A stretch of 64,000 bases of DNA from Pedobacter sp. ASV28 (GCF_016428855.1 NZ_JAELTN010000001.1:124001-188000); one strand, 5' to 3'. Shown: positions 7,711-17,774, counted from the stretch's first letter. A program made the numbers and translations. The notes: generated by a model not told the origin, from the sequence alone.

Positions 7711-8391
7711 TTATCCTGCTTTTTCAGCAGCTTCTTTTTTCAATTGGTCATTAGCCACGATCACAATCTCTACCCTACGGTTAGCAGCCCTTCCTTGTTC
7801 TGTCGCATTATCTGCAATTGGCTCAGAAAATCCTTTACCTTCTGTCACCAAACGAGATGATGGTACGCCTTGAGAAACGGCATAAGCTTTAACAGCTGCC
7901 GCTCTTTTTTCCGACATGGTTTGATTAACAGCAGCAGTACCTATGTTATCGGTATGACCGATCACTTTTACATCGGTACCTGGGTATTGATTTAAAGAAG
8001 CAGCCAAAGATTGGATGTTCTTTTTAGCCGCATCTTTCAGTTCAGATTTATTAAAATCGAAAAGAATACCACTATCAAATCTTACAATGATACCTTCACC
8101 TTCACGAATAACTTCTGCTCCTGGTATGGCCGTCTGGATCTCTGCAGCTTGCTTATCCATTCTCTTACCGATAAAACCTCCCGCCGTTCCACCTACTGCT
8201 GCACCAATTACAGCACCCACTGCAGTGTTACCTGCTTTTTTTCCTATTATAGCACCTAAAACACCACCAGCAGCAGCTCCAATACCCGCTCCTTTTTGAG
8301 TTTTGGTTAAGCTATCACAGCTTTGAAAAACCATTAATCCTACTGATAAAGCTATTGCTACAGTCGCTGTTCTAATTTTTGAAGTCATCAT
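7711..8391 (-). CDS. OmpA family lipoprotein with glycine-zipper segment
   Basis: A 226-residue envelope protein. It has a lipoprotein signal ending VFQSC (lipidation Cys about 25) and then a glycine-zipper stretch (GAGIGAAAGGVLGAIIGKKAG and a second copy, residues about 34-75). The C-terminal OmpA peptidoglycan-binding domain carries VIGHTDNIG and NRRVEIVI; the conserved TD...LS..RA..V pattern is present as SEKRAAAVKAY. It probably tethers the outer membrane to peptidoglycan. The start may be the second Met (8388). A TACCTTTG box lies 40 bp upstream. Confidence 0.9.
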   Translation of the reverse strand: MMTSKIRTATVAIALSVGLMVFQSCDSLTKTQKGAGIGAAAGGVLGAIIGKKAGNTAVGAVIGAAVGGTAGGFIGKRMDKQAAEIQTAIPGAEVIREGEGIIVRFDSGILFDFNKSELKDAAKKNIQSLAASLNQYPGTDVKVIGHTDNIGTAAVNQTMSEKRAAAVKAYAVSQGVPSSRLVTEGKGFSEPIADNATEQGRAANRRVEIVIVANDQLKKEAAEKAG

Positions 8392-8431
8392 TTTTTTATT
8401 CGTTAATTATACTTTATTTTCAATTGTCATT

Positions 8432-8439
8432 CAAAGGTA
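8432..8439 (-). promoter_or_regulatory. -7 box TACCTTTG for the OmpA lipoprotein
   Basis: A perfect TAnnTTTG match on the minus strand lies 40 bp before ATG 8391. No clear -33 box at the right spacing. Confidence 0.4.
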
Positions 8440-8593
8440 ATGCCAAATTAATGATAAATTAAAAAAATACCTATCACAACCATTAAAAAGGCTCAACTAT
8501 AGTTTAACAAATTTGGCCACCATAAGGTTTTAAAAAAAAGAGCCCATATTTATACCCAATTTGAGGTGTGTAACTGACCATAATTTTATACAA

Positions 8594-9289
8594 TTATTCC
8601 GAAAAATAGGCTTCCAGTTCTTTTAGGGAGTTCTCATCCGTATGGAAATCTTTGATCACTTTTCCTTTTTCCAACAAGATAATCCTATCACAAACATCTG
8701 TTACATGATTCAAATCATGGCTCGAAATCAGCGTAGTTAAACGCTGTGTATTTTTTAAAGTCTTTATTAATGATTTTAGCCTAATTTGTGTGGTAGGATC
8801 TAAATTGGCAAATGGTTCGTCCAAAACCAATAATTCAGGTTTTTGCATCAAAGCGGCTGCAATGCCAACTTTATTTTGATTTCCTTTAGAAAAATCCCTT
8901 ATGTATTTACCACGATTTATGATCTCTCCATTGAAGAATTCTTCATACTGTTTCAGGTAGTCGCCCACATGGGCTGCACTCAAACCATTCAGGCTTCCAA
9001 TAAAAATAAAATATTCCTCAGGGGTCAGGTAATCGATCAAAAAACCTTCATCTAAGTAAGATGCCGTATAATCTTTCCATTGTGTACTTTTAGCTACGTT
9101 GATATCCTTAGATAGGATTTCTCCACCATCAGGCCTGATGAGGTCGAGCAACATCCTAAAAAATGTTGTTTTACCAGCTCCATTATTCCCCACCAAACCA
9201 ATGGTTTCACCCGCTCTAATATTTAACCTATCTATATCTACTACCGTACGTCCACCGTAGCTTTTTATTAAATTTTTAACTTCTATCAT
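8594..9289 (-). CDS. ABC transporter ATP-binding protein (partner of DUF5687 permease)
   Basis: This 231-residue ATPase has Walker A GLVGNNGAGKTT (residues about 33-44), a divergent signature FSKGNQNKVG, Walker B LLVLDEPF and a switch histidine in LISSHDL. It begins 3 bp after the stop of the large permease at 9293-10765 and is therefore co-translated with it. Together they make an exporter typical of Bacteroidota. The substrate is unknown. Confidence 0.9.
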   Translation of the reverse strand: MIEVKNLIKSYGGRTVVDIDRLNIRAGETIGLVGNNGAGKTTFFRMLLDLIRPDGGEILSKDINVAKSTQWKDYTASYLDEGFLIDYLTPEEYFIFIGSLNGLSAAHVGDYLKQYEEFFNGEIINRGKYIRDFSKGNQNKVGIAAALMQKPELLVLDEPFANLDPTTQIRLKSLIKTLKNTQRLTTLISSHDLNHVTDVCDRIILLEKGKVIKDFHTDENSLKELEAYFSE

Positions 9290-9292
9290 AAC

Positions 9293-10765
9293 TTATTCTC
9301 TAAAGCCTTCGGCTATTTTATAACGTTGTTTTTCAAATCTTTTAACAATGAGCGATATCCAGTAGTTGCGCAAAAGCAGGGTAATCAGGCCAAAAAGCCC
9401 AATGGTGGCCAGCCCCCAGAATGGCTTGTTCAATATGCCGAAAGGAAGGTATATAAGTATAGGCAGTAATAAAAAGGGAAAGCCCAAGATCCATTGCGTA
9501 GCCCCCGTACCCTGCCAGTTAAAACTTGCACTCTGTGTAATATCCAAGCGTTTGTAATTATTGGTTGCAAAAAACAATACGAGTACTGTTCCAAATCCAA
9601 TATTATAAAGATAGGCCACCAAATGAAGGAGCAAGAGCTTGTAACTGATAAAAGCATAGAAGCTAGCCAATATCGTGATCAAGGTACTTCCAATGGTAAA
9701 CAACAGAAACTTGGCCTTTATAAAATTTTTAAAATCTATTTTATTCACCAACAATCCATCAAAATGTGCACTTTGCCATGCAAACATGAACTGTCCATAC
9801 GTTATAATCGTAATGCCTGTCATGAAAACAGCAGCAAAGAGCATTTTTCCAAATTCATTATTAACGATCAAGGTTTCCTTGTAAAACAATAACCCATATG
9901 CCAAAAACAAAAAGCCCATAACAATAGAGCTTCTGGAACGTTTATGCCTCAAAATCAATTTAAGTTCCAAAGCAGCCAATTCTCCCACTTTTCCAAAAGT
10001 ATTTAGGAAAGGGTAATCTGTGCTCACTTTCTTATCGTCTTTTGTGCTTAGTTCTTCCGTGTAAAGGTTTGTACGCAAAAACGAAGAGTTTATCTTAAAG
10101 ACAACCACAGCGGCGGCAACAAACACCAAAGCGAAATATGGATATTCTGCTAGCAACTGAAAGATTCTATTTGAGAAATCCCTAATAGATATTACCTTAT
10201 AATAATCCAATACTGCCAAGCCCAGTATCAAGACCATACCAACACCAAAATAAGCAATGTTGTTAATGGATTTTCGCTTGATGAAGAGTATAAAAAAATT
10301 ATTGAACATAGTAAGGCCCAAGATAGCGGCCACATAAGAAAGTGCCACTATGCCTCCCAAACTCTGTGTAATGTTCAATAAGCTAAAGGGTATAAAAATA
10401 AATAAGGGAAGTATATTAAATATACTAAAAAGCGATTTGACATTAAGGAAATTTACAATGGTTTTTCTCGAGATATTTAAATGCAGATAAGGAACTATAC
10501 TAAGCGTTGGCAGCTCTTGCATTTGTATTCGAATAGCCAGGTCGAATAAAAAATAGTACAGGATAAATCCGTTAAAAATAACGATCGGGTCTACGCCAGG
10601 AGAAATCTTCTCGATAATGTTCGCCATCCAAAAACCAATGCCTATGGCAACGGCCAGAAAATAAAGCATGAAAAAGCCTAATACCAGTTGGGCCACTATG
10701 CTGCCTGCTTTATTTCGACTTCGCCAAAATGATTTCCATTGATGTGATAAAAAAATTGATATCAT
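9293..10765 (-). CDS. DUF5687 family ABC transporter permease
   Basis: A 490-residue integral membrane protein with about ten to twelve hydrophobic helices, beginning with the amphipathic SIFLSHQWKSFWRSRNKAG. Length and pairing with a small ABC ATPase match DUF5687 permeases of Bacteroidota. A charged soluble loop lies around residues 228-265 (TEELSTKDDKKVSTDY), after which a second helical half begins. It forms a two-gene operon with the ATPase. The family's transported compound has not been established as far as I know. Confidence 0.8.
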   Translation of the reverse strand: MISIFLSHQWKSFWRSRNKAGSIVAQLVLGFFMLYFLAVAIGIGFWMANIIEKISPGVDPIVIFNGFILYYFLFDLAIRIQMQELPTLSIVPYLHLNISRKTIVNFLNVKSLFSIFNILPLFIFIPFSLLNITQSLGGIVALSYVAAILGLTMFNNFFILFIKRKSINNIAYFGVGMVLILGLAVLDYYKVISIRDFSNRIFQLLAEYPYFALVFVAAAVVVFKINSSFLRTNLYTEELSTKDDKKVSTDYPFLNTFGKVGELAALELKLILRHKRSRSSIVMGFLFLAYGLLFYKETLIVNNEFGKMLFAAVFMTGITIITYGQFMFAWQSAHFDGLLVNKIDFKNFIKAKFLLFTIGSTLITILASFYAFISYKLLLLHLVAYLYNIGFGTVLVLFFATNNYKRLDITQSASFNWQGTGATQWILGFPFLLLPILIYLPFGILNKPFWGLATIGLFGLITLLLRNYWISLIVKRFEKQRYKIAEGFRE

Positions 10766-10879
10766 TATGTAAGGTATTAACGTTTTGTAAATTGTAGCAT
10801 TAAAGCACTAATCAAATAAAGAACCTAACGATTAAATTATAAACCAGGCCAAGAAAACCATTTAAAAGTAACCAAGTGA

Positions 10880-11392
10880 TTAGTTTTCGCCCTCCGAAAG
10901 AATTTTTTTCCTTCCCAAATCATACTCCTCTTGAGAAATCAATTTGTCTTCAAAAAGCTTTTTTAGTTCGCGAAGTTTCTCTTCTTTCGATTTATTCTCT
11001 GCTTGCTTCGATTGATCTTTAGCGGTTGGTTTTGTCCCGTTTGAGATTTGAACCAAGTCATAAGAACGTTCTGGCTTATATTTCATGGTCCATAAGAATG
11101 GGAATAAAAGAAAAACACCTCCAACAATTGCTCCGGCATCTGCTTTTTCATTTCTGGCAAAAGATGTATTAAAAGGTTCATACCCTTCTTTCTCTAACTT
11201 AACCGTTGTAACGCTACCGATAATTTTTGTGTCTTCGTGAGTGTAAGGTGTTGTACCTACAGCTTCTCCGTTTAGATAGACTTTTGCGCCGCTGGGATTA
11301 GACTTGATTAATGTTCTGCTAGCGCAGCTAGCCAGCAAGATACTGCCAGCTAAAATAAGCGAGGTAGCTTTAACGATAATTTGTTTCTTCAT
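10880..11392 (-). CDS. PEGA-domain lipoprotein with SHOCT-like C-terminus
   Basis: A 170-residue protein with a lipoprotein signal (ILLASC, Cys about 23), then a PEGA domain at residues about 27-70 (IKSNPSGAKVYLNGEAVGTTPY). A short hydrophobic segment AIVGGVFLLFPFLW follows, and a charged tail ends in LFEDKLISQEEYDLGRKKIL, the pattern of SHOCT short C-terminal domains. It is probably envelope-attached, with PEGA domains usually acting in surface-layer or protein contacts. It stands alone, upstream of the DUF5687 operon. Confidence 0.75.
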   Translation of the reverse strand: MKKQIIVKATSLILAGSILLASCASRTLIKSNPSGAKVYLNGEAVGTTPYTHEDTKIIGSVTTVKLEKEGYEPFNTSFARNEKADAGAIVGGVFLLFPFLWTMKYKPERSYDLVQISNGTKPTAKDQSKQAENKSKEEKLRELKKLFEDKLISQEEYDLGRKKILSEGEN

Positions 11393-11541
11393 GTATGTTT
11401 GTGTTTATAAGATTAGGCATTATAGAAAATGCATTGCCAACAATTATAGGATAATAATTTAATTTCTGCAATAAATTAAAATGTATAAGAAATAAGCTTG
11501 CTCCGTACCAAACAACCCTTCATTTACTTGCTTATCTATCA

Positions 11542-12822
11542 TTAATAATTGTATTTATTTTTCCAGTTCTGTTTCAATTTCTCTCTTAGTTTTTCCTCTG
11601 CTGGATTTTTGCCCGGATCGTACAACTTGGTTCCGCTCAAGGTTTCTGGCATATATTCCTGTTCAGAAAAATTACCTTCATAACTATGTGAGTATTGATA
11701 GTCCTTGCCATAACCTATATTCTTCATTAATTTGGTTGGCGCATTACGGATATGTAACGGGACGGGTAAATTACCCGTTTGTTTCACCAATGCCTGTGCT
11801 TTATTTATAGCTTCATATGCCGCATTGCTCTTAACAGATGAGGCTAGGTAAGTTACGCATTGCGATAAGATAATTCGAGCTTCGGGATAACCGATCACAT
11901 TCACCGCTGCAAAACAATTGTTGGCCAACAATAAAGCATTCGGGTTGGCATTGCCAATATCTTCCGATGAAAGAATGACCAATCTTCTGGCAATGAACAA
12001 TGGGTCTTCACCTCCTTCTATCATTCTAGCCAGCCAATACACTGCCGCATTTGGGTCACTTCCCCTAATGGATTTGATGAATGCCGAAATAATATCGTAA
12101 TGCTGCTCACCGGCCTTATCATATAAAGCCAAATTTTGCTGTGCATGTGCCAATACATTTTCATTGGTAAGCTCTATTTTATTCCCTCCAATGCCATTAA
12201 CGGCAATCTCCAAAACATTGAGCAACTTGCGGGCATCACCGCCGGATAAACGGATTAGGGCTTCATGTTCTTTGATTTTGATTTGCTTTTTGGCCAAGAT
12301 CTCGTCCTTTTTAATGGCCGTTTGCAATAAAGATACCAGCTCTTCTTCGGTTAGGTTTTGAAGAATATAAACCTGACATCGCGAAAGCAAAGCGGAGATG
12401 ACCTCAAAGCTCGGATTTTCTGTAGTAGCCCCAATCAAGGTAACCAACCCACGTTCCACAGCACCCAATAAACTATCTTGCTGCGATTTGCTAAAACGGT
12501 GTATCTCGTCAATGAACAGGATGGGCAGCCCCATAAAACTATCTTTTAACGCGGCAGCTTTATCAATAACCTCCCGAATATCCTTTACTCCAGAATTGAT
12601 TGCACTGAGGTTAAAAAATGGCCTGTCTAAACTTTGGGAAATAATATAGGCCAAGGTCGTTTTGCCAACACCTGGTGGTCCCCAAAAAATCATGGATGGC
12701 AATTGACCACTTTCTATGGCCTTGCGCAAAACCGCTGTAGCACCTACCAAATGTTTTTGCCCCACATATTCGTCTAAATTTTGAGGACGCATTCTTTCGG
12801 CCAAAGGAGGGAGATTTTGCAT
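11542..12822 (-). CDS. rarA: Replication-associated recombination protein A (AAA+ ATPase)
   Basis: A 426-residue AAA+ protein of the RarA/MgsA/WRNIP1 family, acting at stalled replication forks. Seen are the N-terminal LAERMRPQNLDEYVGQ, Walker A GPPGVGKTT (48-56), Walker B LFIDEIHRFSKSQQD, sensor 1 IGATTENPSFEV and the clamp-loader-like C-terminal tetramerisation region (RMIEGGEDPLFIARRLVILSSEDIGNANP). Length is typical. A small membrane-protein gene ends 16 bp upstream. Confidence 0.95.
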   Translation of the reverse strand: MQNLPPLAERMRPQNLDEYVGQKHLVGATAVLRKAIESGQLPSMIFWGPPGVGKTTLAYIISQSLDRPFFNLSAINSGVKDIREVIDKAAALKDSFMGLPILFIDEIHRFSKSQQDSLLGAVERGLVTLIGATTENPSFEVISALLSRCQVYILQNLTEEELVSLLQTAIKKDEILAKKQIKIKEHEALIRLSGGDARKLLNVLEIAVNGIGGNKIELTNENVLAHAQQNLALYDKAGEQHYDIISAFIKSIRGSDPNAAVYWLARMIEGGEDPLFIARRLVILSSEDIGNANPNALLLANNCFAAVNVIGYPEARIILSQCVTYLASSVKSNAAYEAINKAQALVKQTGNLPVPLHIRNAPTKLMKNIGYGKDYQYSHSYEGNFSEQEYMPETLSGTKLYDPGKNPAEEKLREKLKQNWKNKYNY

Positions 12823-12837
12823 AGCTTAAAGATAATA

Positions 12838-13251
12838 TCAAAAATAGAAATCCCAGCCAATCATATGCCAGGCAAAAAAGAATAGGAGAAACATCGCCAC
12901 CTGAACAATCAGGAAATTAACTTGTCTCTTAGACTTTTTTGATTTTCTATAAAAGTAGATATTTAAAAGCGAAGGAGGAACAATCAAAAGCGACAAAAAA
13001 ATAATTCCATTAACTTTTGAGTACATGAAGCTATTCCCTCCTGCTCCGAAAAATAGCATAGAAAATACAGCATAACCAAACAAAATAAAAGAAAAATAAA
13101 GTATCTCAATCAGGAAAATAGTTACTAAATAAAGATTTTTTTCCTCTATGACATTTTCGAAGTTTTTATAGACATACCTGTGATTGCTGAGATTGCATCG
13201 CAAAGCTCGCAATGACACACCTATTATCGTCTTTGCGATGAGGTACGACAA
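12838..13251 (-). CDS. Small multi-pass membrane protein, N-terminus uncertain
   Basis: The reliable part (from about residue 35) contains three or four hydrophobic segments: LYLVTIFLIEILYFSFILFG, a GIIFLSLLIVPPSLLNIYF block and a C-terminal FLIVQVAMFLLFFFAWHMIG. I recognise no family. The first about 25 residues (IGVSLRALRCNLSNHR) are encoded by a GCAAT-type dispersed repeat, so the frame's ATG may not be the native start. No in-frame ATG exists between the repeat and the first membrane helix, which suggests that the original 5' end was lost. Confidence 0.45.
   Translation of the reverse strand: MSYLIAKTIIGVSLRALRCNLSNHRYVYKNFENVIEEKNLYLVTIFLIEILYFSFILFGYAVFSMLFFGAGGNSFMYSKVNGIIFLSLLIVPPSLLNIYFYRKSKKSKRQVNFLIVQVAMFLLFFFAWHMIGWDFYF
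13171..13242. repeat. GCAAT-type dispersed repeat inside the apparent 5' end of the 12838-13251 gene
   Basis: The plus strand carries GATTGCTGAGATTGCATCGC then AAAGCTCGCAATGACAC. Its reverse complement begins GTCATTGCGAGC, the same motif seen at 5899-5931 and 56918-56940. Confidence 0.65.
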
Positions 13252-13288
13252 AACAACCTTAAAGCATCAAGTCCTACGACAATAAATT

Positions 13289-14527
13289 TTATTCTGCTTT
13301 TGCGGGAGCTGCCTGCTGCTGATTAGCTTTAGGTTTTTTCTTAAAAAATTTCTTTTTCTTATATGGTTTCCGTTCTCCTTGTGGTTCTTCTTTTGGCGCT
13401 TCACCTAAATGCTCGGGCAAAGGCATCCTATCTATCTGACGCTCAATTAGCTTTTCTATGTTTGCTAAACGACGTTTGTCTTTTCCATTCACCAAGGTTA
13501 TGGCCGTACCCGTAGTAGCCGCTCTTGCAGTTCTACCAATACGGTGTATATAATCTTCAGGATCTTGCGGGGCATCGTAATTAATAACCAGATCAATACC
13601 AGTTACATCTATACCTCTACTTAACACATCGGTACCAATCAGTACGTTAAGCTTGTCATTCTTAAAATCGAGCATGATGGCTTCACGTTCTTTCTGCTCT
13701 AGATCGCTATGAAAGGCCGAGGCTTTTAAGCCAAGTTTTTTAAAAACTTTACCCAGCTCCTTTACCTTTTCTTTACGGCCAGCAAATACAATAATGCGAT
13801 TGTAGGTTGCCGACTTTAAAATATCTGTAAGTAATGGCACTTTTTGTTCATCGTGAATGAAATAAACCTGTTGGCTAATTCCTTCTGCGGGCTTAGAAAT
13901 AGAAATATTAATTTGTTCAGGGTCTTTTAACAGACTGCCCGCCAACTTTCTAATTTTTGGCGGCATGGTAGCCGAAAACATAACGGTTTGACGTTCTTTT
14001 GGCAAATAACCCACTATTTTCATGATATCATCATAAAAACCCATGTCCAACATCCTATCTGCTTCATCTAATACCAAATGTTCAAGCTTGTCCATTTTTA
14101 AAGCGCCAGAAGCTAAATGGGAAATCAATCTCCCTGGCGTGGCAATAATAATGTCCACTCCCTCTCTCATTGATCTTTTTTGTTGCTCATAGGCTACACC
14201 ATCGCCCCCACCATAAACGGTTAGAGAACTAATATTTGTGAAATAAGAAAGTGCCTCTACTTGCAAATCTATTTGTTGGGCCAGTTCTCTTGTAGGCGCC
14301 AAAATCAATACATTGTTGTGCCTTTCGTGCTTTCCGGTAAGCATATTCATAATAGGTAACAGATACGCCCCTGTCTTACCTGTACCTGTTTGAGCGCAAG
14401 CAATCAAATCTTTATTGGCTACAATTAACGGAATAGCTTGCTGCTGAATAGGCGTTGCACTTTTGAAGCCCATAGCCAACAAGCCTTCTAAAAGCTCGGC
14501 ATTAAATCCAAAATCTCTAAAATCCAA
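13289..14527 (-). CDS. DEAD-box RNA helicase, RhlE-like
   Basis: A 412-residue ATP-dependent RNA helicase. Q motif (FRDFGFNAELLEGL, ATPIQQQAIP), motif I AQTGTGKT, Ib PTRELAQQ, II DEAD, III SATMP, and V/VI with DVLSRGIDV and HRIGRTARA are all present. The C-terminal extension (residues about 375-412) is lysine-rich with KPYKKKKFFKKKPK and probably binds RNA. Expected roles are ribosome assembly, mRNA turnover and cold adaptation. RhlE assignment is by length and tail. Confidence 0.92.
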   Translation of the reverse strand: MDFRDFGFNAELLEGLLAMGFKSATPIQQQAIPLIVANKDLIACAQTGTGKTGAYLLPIMNMLTGKHERHNNVLILAPTRELAQQIDLQVEALSYFTNISSLTVYGGGDGVAYEQQKRSMREGVDIIIATPGRLISHLASGALKMDKLEHLVLDEADRMLDMGFYDDIMKIVGYLPKERQTVMFSATMPPKIRKLAGSLLKDPEQINISISKPAEGISQQVYFIHDEQKVPLLTDILKSATYNRIIVFAGRKEKVKELGKVFKKLGLKASAFHSDLEQKEREAIMLDFKNDKLNVLIGTDVLSRGIDVTGIDLVINYDAPQDPEDYIHRIGRTARAATTGTAITLVNGKDKRRLANIEKLIERQIDRMPLPEHLGEAPKEEPQGERKPYKKKKFFKKKPKANQQQAAPAKAE

Positions 14528-14738
14528 TGATATATAATTAAAATAACAGCATAAAAGTACCTTTAATTGCAGCTAAAAGCAAACCTACTTATCATTCTAG
14601 CAGATTTATTTTTTGCACAGCCCCTCTATATACCAATAGCCAAAGCTATTTACGGCTAACTAAAAGCGTAAATTTGTGAGCACAAGCCGATGTTACATCA
14701 ACCTGATGCCAGCGGATATTTTTTTGTTACTCCAGATT

Positions 14739-14770
14739 AAACTTCTTAAGTTTTGAAACTTAAGAAGTTT
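14739..14770. repeat. Perfect 15-bp palindrome related to the ACTTACGAAGT family
   Basis: AAACTTCTTAAGTTT (14739-14753) and AAACTTAAGAAGTTT (14756-14770) are perfect inverted repeats with a 2-base loop. The inner TTTTGAAA resembles the centre of the short elements at 18649 and 57066, but the arm sequence has diverged (CTTAAG instead of TTACGAAG). Confidence 0.75.
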
Positions 14771-14976
14771 CCATCAGCACTTACTTTCGCAAAAGTATAA
14801 AAGCGTACAGCAGGACTACCCTCTGCGGTGAAACTCGGAATTACATTTTCAAATTTAAAACCCTAAACCACAAGCGCAAACGTTGCCAAGACACCAGTCT
14901 AACTTAGAATGTTTCTAAATTGTCGTTTTGTCGTTTTTTTGTAAGTTTTATTCCCTATAAGTTTTCATATTTTAGA

Positions 14977-14984
14977 TACTTTTG
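14977..14984 (+). promoter_or_regulatory. -7 box TACTTTTG of the sdhCAB operon
   Basis: A perfect TAnnTTTG match lies 28 bp before sdhC. No convincing -33 TTTG at 19-21 bp spacing. Confidence 0.5.
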
Positions 14985-15012
14985 CACACTAGAATTATAA
15001 ATAAACAATCTA

Positions 15013-15681
15013 ATGAGTAGTTTAAGTAAAGCTTTTACATCATCTATAGGTAGAAAGTTTGTAATGGGGCTAACGGGCTTATTCCTAATTTCGTTCCTCA
15101 TTGTTCACGTATCTATAAATGCACTAATTTTTTTAAATGACGGTGGGGAAACTTTTAATGTGGCAGCCGATTTTATGGGACATAACATTGTGATCCGCAT
15201 TATGGAGGTTGGGTTATTCGCTGGAATTATCCTGCACATTGTTCAGGCGATTACACTTACCGCACAAAACAATGCTGCAAGACCACAGAAATATGCCTAC
15301 AACAAGGCTTCGGCCAATAGCAAGTGGTATTCTCGCAGCATGGGTTTATTAGGCACATTGATCTTAATGTTCTTAATTCTACACCTTTACCATTTCTGGT
15401 GGCCAACTAAAGTGGCCGTTTACACGCATCAGGAACACAACACCTTTCAGAACATTGTGATGATTTTCCAAGAACTTTGGGTAGTGGTCATTTATGTTCT
15501 CGGGGTAATCTCTTTGGGCTATCACTTGTTACATGGTTTTCAATCGTCATTTCAAACGATGGGCTGGAATCATAAAAAATGGACCCCAGTTGTAAAGACA
15601 ATAGGTGTCTGGTTCTCCATTATCGTACCGATCATTTTTGCATTGATGCCAATATCAATCTATTTAGGTTGGATTAGCTAA
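15013..15681 (+). CDS. sdhC: Succinate dehydrogenase/fumarate reductase cytochrome b subunit
   Basis: A 222-residue membrane anchor of respiratory complex II. Five hydrophobic helices (residues about 15-35, 60-85, 105-125, 150-175, 190-215) and histidines in LIVHVSIN, ILHIVQ, LHLYHFWW and GYHLLHG are the expected ligands for two b haems, as in the single-subunit Bacillus/Bacteroidota anchor. It would pass electrons from the iron-sulfur subunit to menaquinone. It is first in sdhCAB, 31 bp before sdhA. Confidence 0.93.
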   Translation: MSSLSKAFTSSIGRKFVMGLTGLFLISFLIVHVSINALIFLNDGGETFNVAADFMGHNIVIRIMEVGLFAGIILHIVQAITLTAQNNAARPQKYAYNKASANSKWYSRSMGLLGTLILMFLILHLYHFWWPTKVAVYTHQEHNTFQNIVMIFQELWVVVIYVLGVISLGYHLLHGFQSSFQTMGWNHKKWTPVVKTIGVWFSIIVPIIFALMPISIYLGWIS

Positions 15682-15712
15682 ACCGAAACGTTTAATTAAA
15701 AAGATTAAGTAA

Positions 15713-17692
15713 ATGTCGAAATTAAATTCAAATATCCCTGCGGGAGAATTAACCCAAAAGTGGACTAAATATAAATCTTCTGTTCCGTTGGTTAATCCAG
15801 CGAACAAAAGAAGCATCGAAGTAATTGTAGTGGGTTCTGGTTTAGCTGGTGCCTCTGCAGCGGCTACCCTTGCAGAAATGGGCTACAAGGTAAAATGTTT
15901 CTGCTTTCAGGATTCGCCTCGTAGAGCGCACTCTATTGCAGCTCAAGGTGGTATCAACGCTGCCAAAAACTATCAAAATGATGGAGATAGCACTTACCGT
16001 TTATTTTACGACACCATTAAAGGTGGTGACTATAGGGCACGCGAAGCAAACGTACACCGTTTAGCAGAAGTAAGTGCCAATATTATTGACCAGTGTGTAG
16101 CCCAAGGCGTTCCTTTGGCTCGCGAATATGGCGGTTTGTTGGATAACCGTTCTTTTGGTGGTACACAGGTACAACGTACTTTCTACGCTGCCGGACAAAC
16201 GGGACAACAATTATTATTAGGTGCCTACAGCGCTTTAGAGCGTCAGATCGGTATGGGCAAGGTAGAAATGTACACCCGCCACGAAATGCTTGATGTGGTA
16301 ATAATTGATGGTAAAGCTCGTGGTATCATTGCACGTAACTTAATTACCGGTGAATTAGAGCGCCATTTCGGCCACGCAGTAGTATTAGGTACCGGTGGTT
16401 ATGGAAACGTATTCTATTTATCGACCAACGCCATGGGAAGTAACGTGACAGCAGCTTGGAAAGTGCACAAAAAAGGCGCATTCTTCGGTAACCCTTGCTA
16501 CACGCAAATCCACCCTACTTGTATTCCCGTTTCTGGAGATCACCAATCTAAATTGACCTTGATGTCGGAGTCGCTACGTAACGACGGACGTATCTGGGTG
16601 CCTAAAAAGAAAGATGACCCTCGTAAACCTTCGGACATTCCAGAAGACGAAAGAGATTACTACTTAGAGCGTCGTTACCCTGCTTTCGGTAACTTGGTAC
16701 CACGTGATGTAGCCTCTCGTGCCGCTAAAGAGCGTTGCGATGCTGGTTATGGTGTAGGTGCTTCTAAATTGGCTGTATACTTAGATTTTAAAGCAAACAC
16801 AGAGCGTTATGGCAAAATAGAGGCCTCGAAAGCTGGTAACCATAACCCAGATAAAGAAACCTGCATGCGTTTAGGTACCGCTGTAATTAAAGAGAAATAC
16901 GGTAACCTATTCGATATGTATGCGCAGATTACGGGCGAAAACCCTTATGAAACGCCAATGCGTATTTACCCAGCGGTACACTATACCATGGGCGGCTTAT
17001 GGGTTGATTATGATTTGATGACGACCATTCCTGGGTTGTACTGTACCGGAGAAGCCAATTTCTCTGATCACGGGGCTAACCGCCTAGGTGCTTCGGCACT
17101 CATGCAAGGTTTGGCAGACGGTTATTTCGTACTACCTTATACTATCGGTTCTTATTTATCTAAAGATATTTCTACTAAGGCCATCCCTACAGATCATCCT
17201 GCATTTGTGGAAGCCGAAAACAATGTAAGGGCAACCATAGATAAATTCTTAAGTATCAACGGAACAAAATCTGTAGATCATTTCCACAAAAGATTAGGCC
17301 ACATCATGTGGGAAAAATGTGGTATGGCCCGTAACAGAGAAGGTTTAACTGAAGCAATTAAAGAAATTCAGGATTTACGTAGAGAGTTCTGGGCTGATGT
17401 AAAAGTACCTGGTTCTGCCGATGAATTCAATCCAGAATTGGAAAAAGCGCACCGTGTTGCCGATTTTATCGAACTAGGTGAATTGATGTGCATCGATGCC
17501 CTTAATAGGGAAGAAAGTTGTGGCGGTCACTTTAGAGAGGAACACCAAACTGAAGAAGGTGAAGCAAAACGTGACGATGTGAATTTTGCATACGTAGCGG
17601 CTTGGGAATACAAAGGCGAAAGCACTTTCGAACTACACAAAGAAGAGTTGAACTACGAAAATATTAAAGTAGCACAAAGAAATTATAAATAG
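15713..17692 (+). CDS. sdhA: Succinate dehydrogenase/fumarate reductase flavoprotein subunit
   Basis: A 659-residue catalytic subunit that oxidises succinate to fumarate in the TCA cycle. The dinucleotide fold is [12 protein letters not shown] (residues 39-50). [12 protein letters not shown] contains His73, the expected covalent FAD attachment, and catalytic-region motifs HPT, RNDGR and [12 protein letters not shown] are present. The length, about 60-70 residues above proteobacterial SdhA, is usual for the Bacteroidota/Bacillus class. It is transcribed with sdhC and sdhB. Confidence 0.95.
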   Translation: MSKLNSNIPAGELTQKWTKYKSSVPLVNPANKRSIEVIVVGSGLAGASAAATLAEMGYKVKCFCFQDSPRRAHSIAAQGGINAAKNYQNDGDSTYRLFYDTIKGGDYRAREANVHRLAEVSANIIDQCVAQGVPLAREYGGLLDNRSFGGTQVQRTFYAAGQTGQQLLLGAYSALERQIGMGKVEMYTRHEMLDVVIIDGKARGIIARNLITGELERHFGHAVVLGTGGYGNVFYLSTNAMGSNVTAAWKVHKKGAFFGNPCYTQIHPTCIPVSGDHQSKLTLMSESLRNDGRIWVPKKKDDPRKPSDIPEDERDYYLERRYPAFGNLVPRDVASRAAKERCDAGYGVGASKLAVYLDFKANTERYGKIEASKAGNHNPDKETCMRLGTAVIKEKYGNLFDMYAQITGENPYETPMRIYPAVHYTMGGLWVDYDLMTTIPGLYCTGEANFSDHGANRLGASALMQGLADGYFVLPYTIGSYLSKDISTKAIPTDHPAFVEAENNVRATIDKFLSINGTKSVDHFHKRLGHIMWEKCGMARNREGLTEAIKEIQDLRREFWADVKVPGSADEFNPELEKAHRVADFIELGELMCIDALNREESCGGHFREEHQTEEGEAKRDDVNFAYVAAWEYKGESTFELHKEELNYENIKVAQRNYK

Positions 17693-17774
17693 TATTTAGA
17701 TGGGCAGTATTCAGTATTTAGACTACATTTTCTAAAACTAATTACTAACTACTAACTACTCAAATCTGAACAAG

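Larger units (their letters stand above)
14528..15012. other. 485-bp intergenic region between helicase and sdhC
   Basis: No credible coding sequence is present. It holds a perfect palindrome at 14739-14770 and the sdh -7 box near its right end. Long TTTTTTT and GTCGTTTTGTCGTTTT stretches lie upstream of that box. Confidence 0.6.

Noticed and set aside
8011..8299. Two overlapping plus-strand frames opposite the OmpA lipoprotein
   Set aside because: They are antisense of the glycine-zipper region (proline/alanine-rich shadow). The OmpA domain motifs establish the minus-strand gene.
17693..17774. TAACTAC repeats between sdhA and sdhB as a regulatory element
   Set aside because: Only a few degenerate units in low-complexity sequence; no hairpin or promoter box accompanies them.
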